Shown here one piece after another: positions 26,331 to 36,006 of a stretch of 64,000 nt of DNA; position 1 is the stretch's first letter, and each line of letters opens with the position of its first letter. Under the pieces are notes generated by a model. It saw nothing but the letters and a program-made list of their open reading frames with translations. It had not been told where the DNA came from and searched no databases. The position numbers were made by a program, and so were the translations under genes. The stretch is taken from contig NVWU01000005.1 of assembly GCA_002733765.1 (NCBI GenBank), positions 225,877 through 289,876 on the forward strand, in the 5' to 3' direction. The DNA comes from Colwellia sp. (lineage in GTDB: Bacteria; Pseudomonadota; Gammaproteobacteria; Enterobacterales; Alteromonadaceae).

Positions 26331-27307
26331 TAAAACGCCTTATCCCAAACATTCATTATTTTTAATACCGCTGGACCAATCGCCACGATAAAGAAAGATG
26401 GCCAGATACAAAACATCATTGGAAATATCATCTTAACGCCTAATTTAGCCGCATTTTCTTCTGCAGCTTGCAGGCGTTTATCTCGATACTCATCAGCATA
26501 AATTCGAATCGTTTCAGCAACACCAGTCCCTAACCTAAGGCTTTGCACAATGACAGAATTTAACCCTCTAATATCTTCTAAACCGGTTCTATCACTAAAT
26601 TCTTGTAATGCTTGTTGCATTGATAATCCAACACGAACTTTACTGCAAACTAAGCCAAGTTCATGGGCTAATTCCGGATGTACAAAATCTAACTCATTTT
26701 TAACACGTTGAAATGCTTCTAATAAACCCAAACCAGCTTCACAACATACAATCAATAAATCGAGTGCATCGGGGAAAAATTTACGTAACGCCTTCATACG
26801 GATATTAGCTAGTCTATGTAAAATCAACGAAGGTACTATATAAGAAAGACCGATAATAAAAGCAAAAACATAAAGAGTAACTAAAAGGGAGAAACCACCA
26901 GAAATTTGCACCACAGCAATTGAAATTAATATCCCAGAGAATAAAGAGATCAGTTTAATTGCATTAAATAGCTTTAACGCGTTAGTTGAATGAAAACCCG
27001 CATGAACAAGCAGTTTTTTGGTGGCTTTATCGCCAGAGAAACTACTGTTAATCAATGGGATGTGGTTTATTTTATTTAAGTTATGTTCAAGCGTGGATGA
27101 AAAATCCTCTTGGGTATGGGTAGCCGATAAAGGCTGATGGGTCAGTTTATCTATCTGCGCTTTTATTGGCGAATAGAGACCTGATAATAAATAGTAAAAT
27201 GCCATCGCTAAAGTCACGCCAGCAGTGGCAGCAACAAGATAAATTAACCATTCAACCATGACTTTATTATTAGTAAAACTAAGTAATAAACCTTGCAGAT
27301 ATTCCAT
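26330..27307 (-). CDS. tadC: TadC inner-membrane platform protein
   Basis: 325 residues with a T2SSF (GspF-like) domain: 'RKFFPDALDLLIVCCEAGLGLLEAFQRV' and 'IIQ/IVQSLRLGTGVAETIRIYADEYR' blocks, plus membrane segments at both ends. With TadB it forms the inner-membrane platform on which the TadA ATPase acts. It follows tadB by three bases. Confidence 0.93.
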   Translation of the reverse strand: MEYLQGLLLSFTNNKVMVEWLIYLVAATAGVTLAMAFYYLLSGLYSPIKAQIDKLTHQPLSATHTQEDFSSTLEHNLNKINHIPLINSSFSGDKATKKLLVHAGFHSTNALKLFNAIKLISLFSGILISIAVVQISGGFSLLVTLYVFAFIIGLSYIVPSLILHRLANIRMKALRKFFPDALDLLIVCCEAGLGLLEAFQRVKNELDFVHPELAHELGLVCSKVRVGLSMQQALQEFSDRTGLEDIRGLNSVIVQSLRLGTGVAETIRIYADEYRDKRLQAAEENAAKLGVKMIFPMMFCIWPSFFIVAIGPAVLKIMNVWDKAF

Positions 27308-27310
27308 GAC

Positions 27311-28279
27311 TTACACCTCTACTTGAATGAGTTTTTTTATCCACCAAATACCTATCAGCATGCCAGCGCCACCCCATTTTAGTAGGTTTAATCCTGCAGG
27401 GGTTGAGATTAATATGGTGACATAACTTGGCGACGATATATATAAAACAGCAAAGAGCACAAAAGGCATTAACACCAGAACCCAACCTGAAAGTCGACCT
27501 TCTGCAGACAATGTTCTTACCTTTCTTTTAAAGGTGAATCGTTGTCTGATCACTTTTGATAATTTATCAATGTTTTCAGCAAGATTGCCACCAGTGGATT
27601 TTTGAATAGCAACCGCGCTAGAAAATGCCATTGCAGAAGTACTTGGTACGCGCTTAACAAAATTGAGTAATGCTGTGGTGGTATCATTACCAAAATTAAT
27701 ACGATTAAAAATTATCTTAAATTCATCAGCTAAATGACCGTCCATTTCCTCAAAAACAAGTTTAATGGCATCACTAAACGCATAACCGGCCTGCAAGCCT
27801 CTTTTAAGTACATCCATCGCTTCGGGAAATTGCTCTTCAATTTTCTCCATGCGTAGGGTCATGTCACGATTTAATTTTAGATGAAAAGCTAATAAAATCA
27901 ATAAAGAACATAAGAAACTAAAGAGCCAATCTTGACTAAAAAAACTAATAAATGCAAAAGCAGAAAGACTAACCCCTAAGGCAATCGCTAAATATTGATG
28001 TCCTAACAGTTTTGAACCAGATATTTCCATTTTATAGGTCAAATTTGAAATCCAAGACAAGGATTCCAACCAACGGGTAAAGGGTGGTAGTTGTGCTACT
28101 TTATTATTGTATAATAAATTTTTTTCAATATTTTTGTCCTTTAACGCCAGTGACAGTAAATGCTTTTTTAACTGCTTGGTATCTGCTCTTTGTGGACTGT
28201 ATACCGAAATAAACAAACTTTGCGCCAATAGAACGACAGCGGCAAAAACTAAAAGTAAAAAGATAAGTTGCGGACTCAT
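27311..28279 (-). CDS. tadB: TadB inner-membrane platform protein
   Basis: 322 residues with N-terminal membrane segments and a T2SSF domain: 'EQFPEAMDVLKRGLQAGYAFSDAIKLV', 'STGGNLAENIDKLSKVIRQRFTFKRKVRTLSAEGRLSGWVL'. This last block is the TadB signature. Partner of TadC in the Flp pilus platform. It begins 11 bases after tadA. Confidence 0.95.
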   Translation of the reverse strand: MSPQLIFLLLVFAAVVLLAQSLFISVYSPQRADTKQLKKHLLSLALKDKNIEKNLLYNNKVAQLPPFTRWLESLSWISNLTYKMEISGSKLLGHQYLAIALGVSLSAFAFISFFSQDWLFSFLCSLLILLAFHLKLNRDMTLRMEKIEEQFPEAMDVLKRGLQAGYAFSDAIKLVFEEMDGHLADEFKIIFNRINFGNDTTTALLNFVKRVPSTSAMAFSSAVAIQKSTGGNLAENIDKLSKVIRQRFTFKRKVRTLSAEGRLSGWVLVLMPFVLFAVLYISSPSYVTILISTPAGLNLLKWGGAGMLIGIWWIKKLIQVEV

Positions 28280-28290
28280 AAACCCCCCTA

Positions 28291-29613
28291 TTAAAATTCC
28301 ATGGCTGATTTATCAATACCATATAAACTATAGGGTATGTCGATACCCTTAATCGTTAATTGGTTATGAAATAGTGGAATAACACCTGTCGCTTGATAAT
28401 GGCCTATTACTTTGCCTTGCTCATCTGTTTCTTCACGTTTGAAAGTGAAAATTTCTGACATGGTAATTACATCACCTTCCATGCCCGTAACTTCTTGAAT
28501 ACTGGTAATGCGACGGCAACCATCTTCTTGGCGTTGTAATTGCACCACTACATCAATGGCAGAAGATATTTGTGCTCTAATATTGTGTATCGGCATGTCA
28601 AAGCCGCCCATACAAATCATATTTTCTAAACGGCCTAATGCATCTCGAGGAGAATTAGCATGTAAGGTTGTTAGTGAACCTTCATGGCCAGTATTCATCG
28701 CCGCTAACATATCTATCGCCTCAGCTCCCCTAACTTCACCAATAACAATACGATCAGGGCGCATTCTTAAACAGTTTTTAACTAGATCACGTTGTGATAT
28801 TTCGCCTTTACCTTCGATATTGGCAGGGCGAGTTTCTAAGCGTACGGTGTGAGGTTGTTGCAATTGTAACTCAGCAGAATCTTCTATGGTGATAATGCGT
28901 TCATTTTCAGGAATATAACTTGATAAAATATTGAGTAATGTGGTTTTACCACTACCAGTACCTCCTGAGATTAATACATTCAATTTACCTTTGACCACCG
29001 CTTGAATTAATTGCCCCATTTCACTGTTCATAGAGCCATAGTTTATCAATTGCTCAGCGGAGAGTTTGTCGACAGTAAAACGACGAATTGATAAAGCAGG
29101 ACCGTCAAGTGCTAAGGGGGGAATAATGGCGTTGACTCGACTGCCATCTTTAAGGCGGGCATCTACCATGGGTGAAGATTCATCTATTCGGCGACCGACA
29201 CTAGAAACAATTCGGTCAATAATATTAAGTAGATGTTTATCATCATAAAATTGCACCGCTACTTTTTCTAATTTACCGTTGCGTTCTACATAAATACTGT
29301 CATAGCGGTTAACTAAAATATCGGCAATGCTAGCATCTTCTAATAGCGTTTCTAACGGACCTAGTCCTAAAATTTCATCAATAATTAGCTTAATCAATAT
29401 TTGACGAATTTGTAAACTTAATGGCCTGGTTAATTCATTTAATAAACTAGAACATAAGTCGGTGATCTGGGTCTTAGCACTTTTGTTTTCCATGGTTTCT
29501 AATACAGATAGATCCAATAAGGTTAATATTTTGCCAAATATTTCCTGTTTAGTGTGCATATCATCAGGCGTTAAAATACTAAAAGGATCATCTGATTTTT
29601 TATCATCTAACAT
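28291..29613 (-). CDS. tadA: TadA/CpaF secretion ATPase
   Basis: 440 residues from ATG 29613, chosen for the GGAGG ribosome site 6 bases upstream. Hexameric type II/IV secretion ATPase that powers Flp pilus extension and probably retraction. Walker A 'ISGGTGSGKTTLLNIL', Walker B 'RPDRIVIGEVRGAEAIDML' and 'TGHEGSLTTLHANSPRDAL' are all intact. The start overlaps the tadZ end by 11 bases. Confidence 0.96.
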   Translation of the reverse strand: MLDDKKSDDPFSILTPDDMHTKQEIFGKILTLLDLSVLETMENKSAKTQITDLCSSLLNELTRPLSLQIRQILIKLIIDEILGLGPLETLLEDASIADILVNRYDSIYVERNGKLEKVAVQFYDDKHLLNIIDRIVSSVGRRIDESSPMVDARLKDGSRVNAIIPPLALDGPALSIRRFTVDKLSAEQLINYGSMNSEMGQLIQAVVKGKLNVLISGGTGSGKTTLLNILSSYIPENERIITIEDSAELQLQQPHTVRLETRPANIEGKGEISQRDLVKNCLRMRPDRIVIGEVRGAEAIDMLAAMNTGHEGSLTTLHANSPRDALGRLENMICMGGFDMPIHNIRAQISSAIDVVVQLQRQEDGCRRITSIQEVTGMEGDVITMSEIFTFKREETDEQGKVIGHYQATGVIPLFHNQLTIKGIDIPYSLYGIDKSAMEF

Positions 29614-30853
29614 TATTACCTCCAAACAGTTTGCTGAAAAGGCTAGGTTTTTCTACTGGCAGCTTAAGTGGGAAAGTTTGTTTTATAATGGTACAAATTT
29701 CTTTATGAATGATCTTGTTTTCAGTCAGTTTTGCCAAGGGGTAACCTAAATCGGTACAAGAGCTGGCCAATTGATAATTATTACTGACATAAAAAACACT
29801 CTCGATCGCTAGGGCTTTTTTAATATCATTAAGGGTAATATTAGTGACTTTTTTTGAATAACGATTAACAATTATCTTAATCGCACTCTTGTTAATCCCC
29901 ATTACCTGCGTGAGTTGTTGAATAAGCGCTTTGGCTTCTCTTAGGCTGACGATATTTTGTTGCACCACAATGAGAAATTGGCTCGATATAGATACTAGCG
30001 GTAAAGTGAGTAGGTCTAAACCACGAGATAAATCTGCTAATACCAAGTCATGATTCAGTTTTATTTTCCATGCGAGCCGTTCTAAGTGCTCAAAACTTTT
30101 ATTTTGCTCATTATCAAGCTGGGCATAAGCTTTACTCGCCAGTAAACTTAAGTTTTTACGTTTAGTCATCATCGACTTTATCGCGACATTATCGAGCTTA
30201 TCAATTTCATTTAAGGCATCGGTTAAAAAATAATTGGCTTCAAGATTGAGAATGTCGGCGAGAGAGCCATAGTGTAAGTCAGCATCAATGAGCGCTATTT
30301 CATCTTGGCAAAGATCTGCGCTAATTTCTCCTAAGCAGCCAGTGATAAAACTAGCACCAGAGCCAGATTTACCATTAATGATACTAATAATAGGGGCAAC
30401 TTTTTTTTCTTTTAAAATTTCATTGGCGCATATCGTTAAGGTATTAAATAGCTCCTGTTCAATATTCTTAAAGGGAATAATATCTTGTACATGAAAATGC
30501 ATTGCGGCACGAACAATGTTAGCGGCAATGCCATCACCTAAAAGTAACGTGGGCATATTTTGGTCAGCTAGTTTTTCAATAACCAACGGGTAATTATCTT
30601 TGTCGCTGTTTACTGTTAAAATAACTAAGTCAAATTGACTTAAGTGTTTAGGCATTTGGTCACTAAACTCAAAGTTTACATTGGTAATTAAGTTAAATTG
30701 GCTAGACAAGGCAAGTTGAACATTCAACTCGGTGCAAATAACCAAAACACTGAGGTGAATAGGTAAACTCTGCTTTTTTTTAACCGAACCATCAGTTTCA
30801 GCTAATCTTGCATCAGGTAGGTCAACAACATTATTGATATTTTTATTCTTCAT
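29603..30853 (-). CDS. tadZ: TadZ/CpaE ParA-like localisation protein
   Basis: 416 residues. The N-terminal part (35-140) is a receiver-like fold without a phospho-acceptor motif; the C-terminal part is a ParA/MinD-like domain. The Walker A equivalent reads NGKSGSGASF: the signature Lys is kept but the Lys before Ser/Thr is Ala, a deviant P-loop known in some CpaE/TadZ proteins. TadZ positions the Tad machine at the cell pole. Precedes tadA with overlap. Confidence 0.9.
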   Translation of the reverse strand: MKNKNINNVVDLPDARLAETDGSVKKKQSLPIHLSVLVICTELNVQLALSSQFNLITNVNFEFSDQMPKHLSQFDLVILTVNSDKDNYPLVIEKLADQNMPTLLLGDGIAANIVRAAMHFHVQDIIPFKNIEQELFNTLTICANEILKEKKVAPIISIINGKSGSGASFITGCLGEISADLCQDEIALIDADLHYGSLADILNLEANYFLTDALNEIDKLDNVAIKSMMTKRKNLSLLASKAYAQLDNEQNKSFEHLERLAWKIKLNHDLVLADLSRGLDLLTLPLVSISSQFLIVVQQNIVSLREAKALIQQLTQVMGINKSAIKIIVNRYSKKVTNITLNDIKKALAIESVFYVSNNYQLASSCTDLGYPLAKLTENKIIHKEICTIIKQTFPLKLPVEKPSLFSKLFGGNNVR

Positions 30854-30937
30854 AATACTTCCTTAAGTAACCGTTCCTTAAAGTAGACCTTGTTAAATAA
30901 TCGCTTTAAAAATAATTCCCGCTGAAAATAGCGATGA

Positions 30938-31453
30938 CTATGGGACAGCAGTTGGAAAGCAAAAAGTATAATCAGGTTGTCGTGTTACACCTAAGCTCTC
31001 TCTGGGCAAGGTAGTAGTAAAACTCGGAGAGTTCAGTGTTAAAAATACCCCCGGAATAATTAACTGGTGCTGGTAATCTTTTATCTCTGCTCTAACCAAA
31101 ATGATGTCTTTAACATCAGCTACTGGCGTACCATCAATTTGTAAATAACTGACCTGCAAGTTGTTTATACTTAAATTTGGTGCCATGGGGAGCTTGTCAA
31201 AAAGCGCCGCTTCGAGCATAGGATCAAAAGCAGATTTTGCTCCATGATCAAAGTGACAAACTGTTGCTAAGCGAGCGCCACGTCTTGAGGCTTCAGTCAG
31301 TATATTCCAAACAAAAAATAATCGGCCAACTTCGAGTACGGCAAATAATAATAAAAAAAATACGGCACCAACCAAGGCAAATTCAATGCTATAAACGCCT
31401 CGCTGTTTGCTGCATCCTTTACTGTTTCTTACTTGCTTGGCTTTAATAGTCAT
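30938..31453 (-). CDS. tadF: TadE/TadF-like minor pseudopilin
   Basis: 171 residues. 'KQRGVYSIEFALVGAVFFLLLFAVLEVGRLFF' is the TadE-type N-terminus: a prepilin site after Gly and Glu at +5, then one membrane helix. The remaining part is periplasmic with a Cys pair. Second of two tandem TadE-like genes, so I call it tadF by position; the assignment between E and F is uncertain. It lies two bases after its neighbour. Confidence 0.8.
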   Translation of the reverse strand: MTIKAKQVRNSKGCSKQRGVYSIEFALVGAVFFLLLFAVLEVGRLFFVWNILTEASRRGARLATVCHFDHGAKSAFDPMLEAALFDKLPMAPNLSINNLQVSYLQIDGTPVADVKDIILVRAEIKDYQHQLIIPGVFLTLNSPSFTTTLPRESLGVTRQPDYTFCFPTAVP

Positions 31454-31455
31454 GG

Positions 31456-31932
31456 TTATAAAGCCCTCATGGTATAGGTTGATATTAGCGGGAAACTCAA
31501 ATCAATATCGTTACCTAAACCAAAGGTGGTAAAAGTATCAGAAAATATTGGCTGCCAATCGTAAGTCACGGTAATAGTGATAAAATCACCATTAATAGTG
31601 AAACTAATATCATCGTCATTCAGGTTAGGTAGTAGTAAGGTTGTGCTAGCACTTTGACCGTACTTAATTAAGCTTTTTACTTCTGTGGTTACCGCGTCTT
31701 TAATATTGATGATGTTAGTATCACCAGGTTTGGCGTTAGCCGATAAATAACGACTAGCATCTCTTAGTGTTTTATTCAGCGCATTATATTGAAACATTAA
31801 CCGACCAAATTCAGCACTAGCAAAAATAAGCAATAATAAAAAGGGCAATACCAGAGTGAACTCTATCGCGGCCAAACCTTTTTGTTTTTTTATATAAGCC
31901 ATGTTACTGCTGTTACTAATGTTAGTTGTCAT
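31456..31932 (-). CDS. tadE: TadE-like minor pseudopilin
   Basis: 158 residues; 'KQKGLAAIEFTLVLPFLLLLIFASAEFGRLMFQYNALNKTLRDASRYL' is a textbook TadE domain with the prepilin cleavage after Gly and Glu at +5. The start may be the Met at residue 11. Processed by TadV and needed for pilus biogenesis. It lies between the TadG-like gene and tadF. Confidence 0.88.
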   Translation of the reverse strand: MTTNISNSSNMAYIKKQKGLAAIEFTLVLPFLLLLIFASAEFGRLMFQYNALNKTLRDASRYLSANAKPGDTNIINIKDAVTTEVKSLIKYGQSASTTLLLPNLNDDDISFTINGDFITITVTYDWQPIFSDTFTTFGLGNDIDLSFPLISTYTMRAL

Positions 31933-31941
31933 ACAATACTC

Positions 31942-33279
31942 CTAAGAATCAGTACTGCCGGGGACATGGTATAACACCATTTTATAGGGCCCTGGCGTAT
32001 CCACAGGCTCTAAGGTTGCATTACCACCGCCAGAGCAATCATAGATAAACTCACCGATAACATAAGACTCTTGCCCTTTATGCTCCACTTTTTGGGTGAG
32101 AAAAAAGCAACCAACGCCCAAAAAATCAAGATTATTAGCACCGTTGGTTTCACCGTCACACTTGGCAATCACTACATTCATAATTCTTCGTCCGGGGGAG
32201 GCCGGCAATACGTGACTAAAATTATCTTCTTGTGGGTTAGCGGTTAAACCTGCCGTTGGCGGTGTACAACTTGGTATCGCTTTATTATTGTCATCTACAT
32301 ACCAACTCGCTCGGTAGGCTTTAGTTGCATATGCCTCAGCTAAAGCCTCTGAATTGATTACTCCATCCACTTCAATGTCTGCCACTTCGATTTTCTGCCC
32401 TTGGCAAATATTTTCATCTCTTGGGTGTTCGTCAGCGTTTACTGGGCCGTTCCAAAATCCCATGCGAGTATTAAGCCCCTGTGCCACAGGGCCGACACTA
32501 TTCCCCGGCTCTGTTGGCACAGACTCATTATCGGAGCCTGTGGTAAAACAAGTTTTTACAATATTATCTTCCCCGGCCATCGCAGTACGAATATCAGCGG
32601 CGCCAGAATTATTTTCCAGCCGAATTAGTTGAAAGTTTCCTGCGCCAATAGCAGATTCGGTATTAGAGCCAATTTTCATCATATATAAACTATTGTGTAT
32701 TAAACCGAAAGGTGTCGTATTACCTGTGCCACACACGGCCATAGGCACTAAGTTAGTAAAGCAATTTTCTATGGCGGTGCTAGGGCCGGCTAAGGCAGTT
32801 GCCGACACTCGTTTATTAAAACTAAATACATTAGCTAAAAAATTATCTAAGCTTAGTTGGGTAAGTGATATTTTGACAAATTTGGCATCTGGATCGGCTA
32901 CCGCTAAAAAAGGATCAGCGTCGATAGAATATTCAAACGACAATACCGCCGTACTTGTCTCATCAATATCTGCTAAATCAATAGCGCGGGATAACTCTTG
33001 TTGATCAGTATGGGCTAGATTTACTTGTAATAAATTTATCGCTGCTGTTTCCGCTTGGGCACGTGTTGCTCCAGAATCTAGCTCTTTGGCAGCATGTAAA
33101 GCAGCAGCATCTACTAGGTTTTGCAATCGGCCTTTATTTAATAATAAATGGCCACCATCTAAGGCTAATGATGCCAAAGTGAGTAATGCTAATAAACTGA
33201 TAACAAATAATACCAAGACATTACCACCTTGATGGTGTTTGTCTTTATTTTGATTCAGTACCTTATGAATAGTGAACAT
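31942..33279 (-). CDS. tadG: TadG-like pilus assembly protein
   Basis: 445 residues. The N-terminal 'QGGNVLVLFVISLLALLTLASLALDGGHLLLNKGRLQNLVDAAALHAAKEL' is the TadE/G-like domain. The rest is a large, Cys-containing periplasmic region without a recognised von Willebrand A motif, unlike the classic TadG of Aggregatibacter. Function is probably anchoring or assembly of the pilus; inferred from family and position. Confidence 0.85.
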   Translation of the reverse strand: MFTIHKVLNQNKDKHHQGGNVLVLFVISLLALLTLASLALDGGHLLLNKGRLQNLVDAAALHAAKELDSGATRAQAETAAINLLQVNLAHTDQQELSRAIDLADIDETSTAVLSFEYSIDADPFLAVADPDAKFVKISLTQLSLDNFLANVFSFNKRVSATALAGPSTAIENCFTNLVPMAVCGTGNTTPFGLIHNSLYMMKIGSNTESAIGAGNFQLIRLENNSGAADIRTAMAGEDNIVKTCFTTGSDNESVPTEPGNSVGPVAQGLNTRMGFWNGPVNADEHPRDENICQGQKIEVADIEVDGVINSEALAEAYATKAYRASWYVDDNNKAIPSCTPPTAGLTANPQEDNFSHVLPASPGRRIMNVVIAKCDGETNGANNLDFLGVGCFFLTQKVEHKGQESYVIGEFIYDCSGGGNATLEPVDTPGPYKMVLYHVPGSTDS

Positions 33280-33293
33280 GATTATATACTCTC

Positions 33294-33551
33294 TTACTGG
33301 CTCAATTGACGAGACTCTTTCATGTTATAAATACTGCGTTGATATTTATTCACAACATTTTTGCCATAATTTCCATCTAAGGTGGAAATTATTCCGTCAT
33401 TTAGCTCTGCCGCATTTGGGTTAAGTATTTGTACTTGCTTAATTTGTGTATTTGATATCGCTAACTGGTAACTGGGTTGTTCTGCACAGCCCAATATCAG
33501 TAAACTTGCTAAGGCTAGTAACGAATTCTTTAGTAGGTTGGTTACTTTCAT
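33294..33551 (-). CDS. Small Tad-locus lipoprotein of unknown function
   Basis: 85 residues with lipobox LILGC (Cys 22), then a short polar domain rich in Asn and Gln. It sits between the secretin and TadG-like genes, the position where CpaD/RcpB-type lipoproteins occur in other loci, but it is far shorter. A pilotin-like role for the secretin is possible and is only an inference from place and lipidation. Confidence 0.75.
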   Translation of the reverse strand: MKVTNLLKNSLLALASLLILGCAEQPSYQLAISNTQIKQVQILNPNAAELNDGIISTLDGNYGKNVVNKYQRSIYNMKESRQLSQ

Positions 33552-33605
33552 TATTAACTCCTTTATTTCTATCTTTAGGGTTAGTTCGTTTTGCTTTAGT
33601 GAGTT

Positions 33606-35114
33606 TTAATCAGTCTTAGTCAGTTTTAGTTGATGGCCATAATGTTGATTAGTGCCACCATTATTAGTTAAAATACTATTATTATTGCTAGTACTAGTAC
33701 TTGCTGATTGATTTGGTGAGGTAGTTGCTTTAGGTCTGTTTTGTTTGGTCATTTTCCCTAATAAATAAAACTCCATATCGGATACCGGCACAAAACCATC
33801 GGTAGGTAAAGCAATGCCTTTTTTATTAAACGGTCTTACTAAACGAGGGGTTACCATGATAACTAACTCAGTTTGACCACTAATATATTCATGGCTGCGA
33901 AATAATTGCCCTAAGATGGGGATATCACCCAAACCAGGCACTTTATTAACACTGTCGCGCAAGGTATCACTCAATAAACCACCGATAGCAATGGTTTGAC
34001 CATCAGCGAGTTCAACGGTTGTTTCAGCCGTTCTTTTGACAATAGAAGGCACTACCAACGTTGAAGTTGAACCTGAAGGGGTAACGCCAACGCCATGAGA
34101 ATTAGTGAGTTCACTAACCAATATTTTAAGGTTTAAATTGATTTTTCCTGAGTCTAAAATGGTGGGTACAAAACTAACACCAACACCGAAATCTTTAAAG
34201 GCAATGGTGGTACCTTCTCTACTGGGGATTGGTACGGGGAATTCGCCACCAGCTAAAAATTCAGCTTTTTGACCACTTAAAGCGGTAATATTAGGCTCAG
34301 CCAATATTTTTGCTAAGCCATTTTGTTTAGCAATATCTAGGGCAAAACTAAATTGCATCTCGCTCTTAATTAAAGAGCCAAAAAAACCACTGCTAATGCT
34401 TCCGGCTGTCCCTGCTCCTATGCCATTAATTATGCCACCAGTGCCGTCTGAGCCATCAAAGGTTAACAACATTTTAGAATCAAACTTTCGGGAAAGCTCA
34501 GTACTGACCTCGGCAACAGTGACTTCCAACATGACTTGATGGCCGCCACCAATAGAGATCATATTGAGTACTTTACTTTTCCCTTTAATGACTGAGGCTG
34601 CATCGGCATAACCTCTGGCTAATTCTACAGCGGTATTCATTTTTGCCAAGGAAGAGGTTTGGCCACTGAGTAGTAATTGTCCCTGTGATGTTTCTACGCC
34701 AATATCTTCACCGGGTAGATAATGATATAAACGTTGGCGTAAGCTATTTAAATCGTGAGTCACCTCAAGGTTAATAGTATCAACCAGTTTATCTTCCTCG
34801 TCCCATACCATGATATTGGTGGTACCTAATGTTTTACCGACAATATAAAGCTCTTTGGCGCGTAATATTAAAATATCCGCAATGTTGTCATTGCCTATTG
34901 AAACGCGGCTAACGGTTTGATCCATTGTTAGGTTTCTTGATTTAAAAATAGGTACTTTTAACTCATCATTTATTAAGTTAGTGGGCCCTCCTGCTAGCAC
35001 TGTTGAGCTAATAAATAATTGTGCCATTATCACTAATACATAGGGCAATGATAGGTAACGCAATAATAGATAATGCTTGATTATTATGATTGTATTCACG
35101 GTTACACCTTTCAT
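33606..35114 (-). CDS. rcpA: RcpA/CpaC outer-membrane secretin
   Basis: 502 residues with a signal peptide ending near ...STVLAGG. Residues about 45-125 carry the N-domain with 'VSIGNDNIADILILRAKELYIVGKTLGTTNIMVWD'; a BON-like domain follows; the secretin core is about 230-440: 'LAEPNITALSGQKAEFLAGGEFPVPIP', 'VPGLGDIPILGQLFRS'. Forms the outer-membrane channel for the Flp pilus. The tail is Ser/Asn/Thr-rich. Confidence 0.95.
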   Translation of the reverse strand: MKGVTVNTIIIIKHYLLLRYLSLPYVLVIMAQLFISSTVLAGGPTNLINDELKVPIFKSRNLTMDQTVSRVSIGNDNIADILILRAKELYIVGKTLGTTNIMVWDEEDKLVDTINLEVTHDLNSLRQRLYHYLPGEDIGVETSQGQLLLSGQTSSLAKMNTAVELARGYADAASVIKGKSKVLNMISIGGGHQVMLEVTVAEVSTELSRKFDSKMLLTFDGSDGTGGIINGIGAGTAGSISSGFFGSLIKSEMQFSFALDIAKQNGLAKILAEPNITALSGQKAEFLAGGEFPVPIPSREGTTIAFKDFGVGVSFVPTILDSGKINLNLKILVSELTNSHGVGVTPSGSTSTLVVPSIVKRTAETTVELADGQTIAIGGLLSDTLRDSVNKVPGLGDIPILGQLFRSHEYISGQTELVIMVTPRLVRPFNKKGIALPTDGFVPVSDMEFYLLGKMTKQNRPKATTSPNQSASTSTSNNNSILTNNGGTNQHYGHQLKLTKTD

Positions 35115-35178
35115 AACTTTATCCTTATTAGCTCTAGAGCCTCAGTGTATAATCGCTTAAACTTAAGCCACTAATTAT

Positions 35179-36006
35179 TTAAATATCTACTTGTACGGTT
35201 TGTTGTCTAACCCCTCTGATTAACTCTACTCGCTGGCGTTGGATAATTTTAGGAACAATGGTCGAGGCTGGCTGAGAAACTGTTTCTACTGTGGTTTCGG
35301 GTACCGTTATTAGCTCTACTGTTTCTGTGGAGGTGCTTTTATTACTGGCAATAACGACTGCTTCATCATCAATTGGATTACGTAAGGCTAGCTGCAAATA
35401 GCCATTTCTACGCGCACTCATTAATATTTCGGCTTGAGCTAAGTCCACTTCAACGGTAATTGCCCTAACTAATTGTGGTTTGTTTTCGCCGCTGGCTGCT
35501 CTTTGATCAACCGCTAGTATATTGATATTAGAAAGAATTACATCAGTAGTAGGCTTGCCGTCTTGCTGATAAGTATTTAGAATATCTACCTTGTTACCCG
35601 GTAATAAAAAACCCGCAACACCAACAACATCATTTACTCGAATCGTTATCGCCCGCATATTTTTACCAATCAAACTGGCTAGGTAACTGCCGTCACCTTG
35701 CTGTGCCAAACGTTCTGATCTCATAATGTCGCCAATGTAAAATTGGTTTTTAGCTACCTTGCCGATAACACTCTCTAAGTCATGTATTGCTTTATCGGGC
35801 GCCATTGATTTAGGAAATACCGTTAAATTGACATGTTTAGCCTCGATAATAGTGCCAGTGGGAATAATGACTGTAGCGATAACAATATTAACTTGTTCTT
35901 CGGTTAATTCTTTCTGGCTATCATTGAGCCAATTTTTAGCGATCAATACTGCGCCGACACCAAAAACTACTGACATGGTAATAAAAAGAAGAGTATTTTT
36001 GTTCAT
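35179..36006 (-). CDS. rcpC: RcpC/CpaB Flp pilus assembly protein
   Basis: 275 residues with an N-terminal membrane helix and an SAF domain (about 40-110: 'VIIPTGTIIEAKHVNLTVFP', 'IGDIMRSERLA') followed by the CpaB domain 'MRAITIRVNDVVGVAGFLLPGNKVDIL'. It is a periplasmic partner of the secretin, possibly binding peptidoglycan. The ATG overlaps the AAA+ stop by one base, indicating coupling. Confidence 0.93.
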   Translation of the reverse strand: MNKNTLLFITMSVVFGVGAVLIAKNWLNDSQKELTEEQVNIVIATVIIPTGTIIEAKHVNLTVFPKSMAPDKAIHDLESVIGKVAKNQFYIGDIMRSERLAQQGDGSYLASLIGKNMRAITIRVNDVVGVAGFLLPGNKVDILNTYQQDGKPTTDVILSNINILAVDQRAASGENKPQLVRAITVEVDLAQAEILMSARRNGYLQLALRNPIDDEAVVIASNKSTSTETVELITVPETTVETVSQPASTIVPKIIQRQRVELIRGVRQQTVQVDI

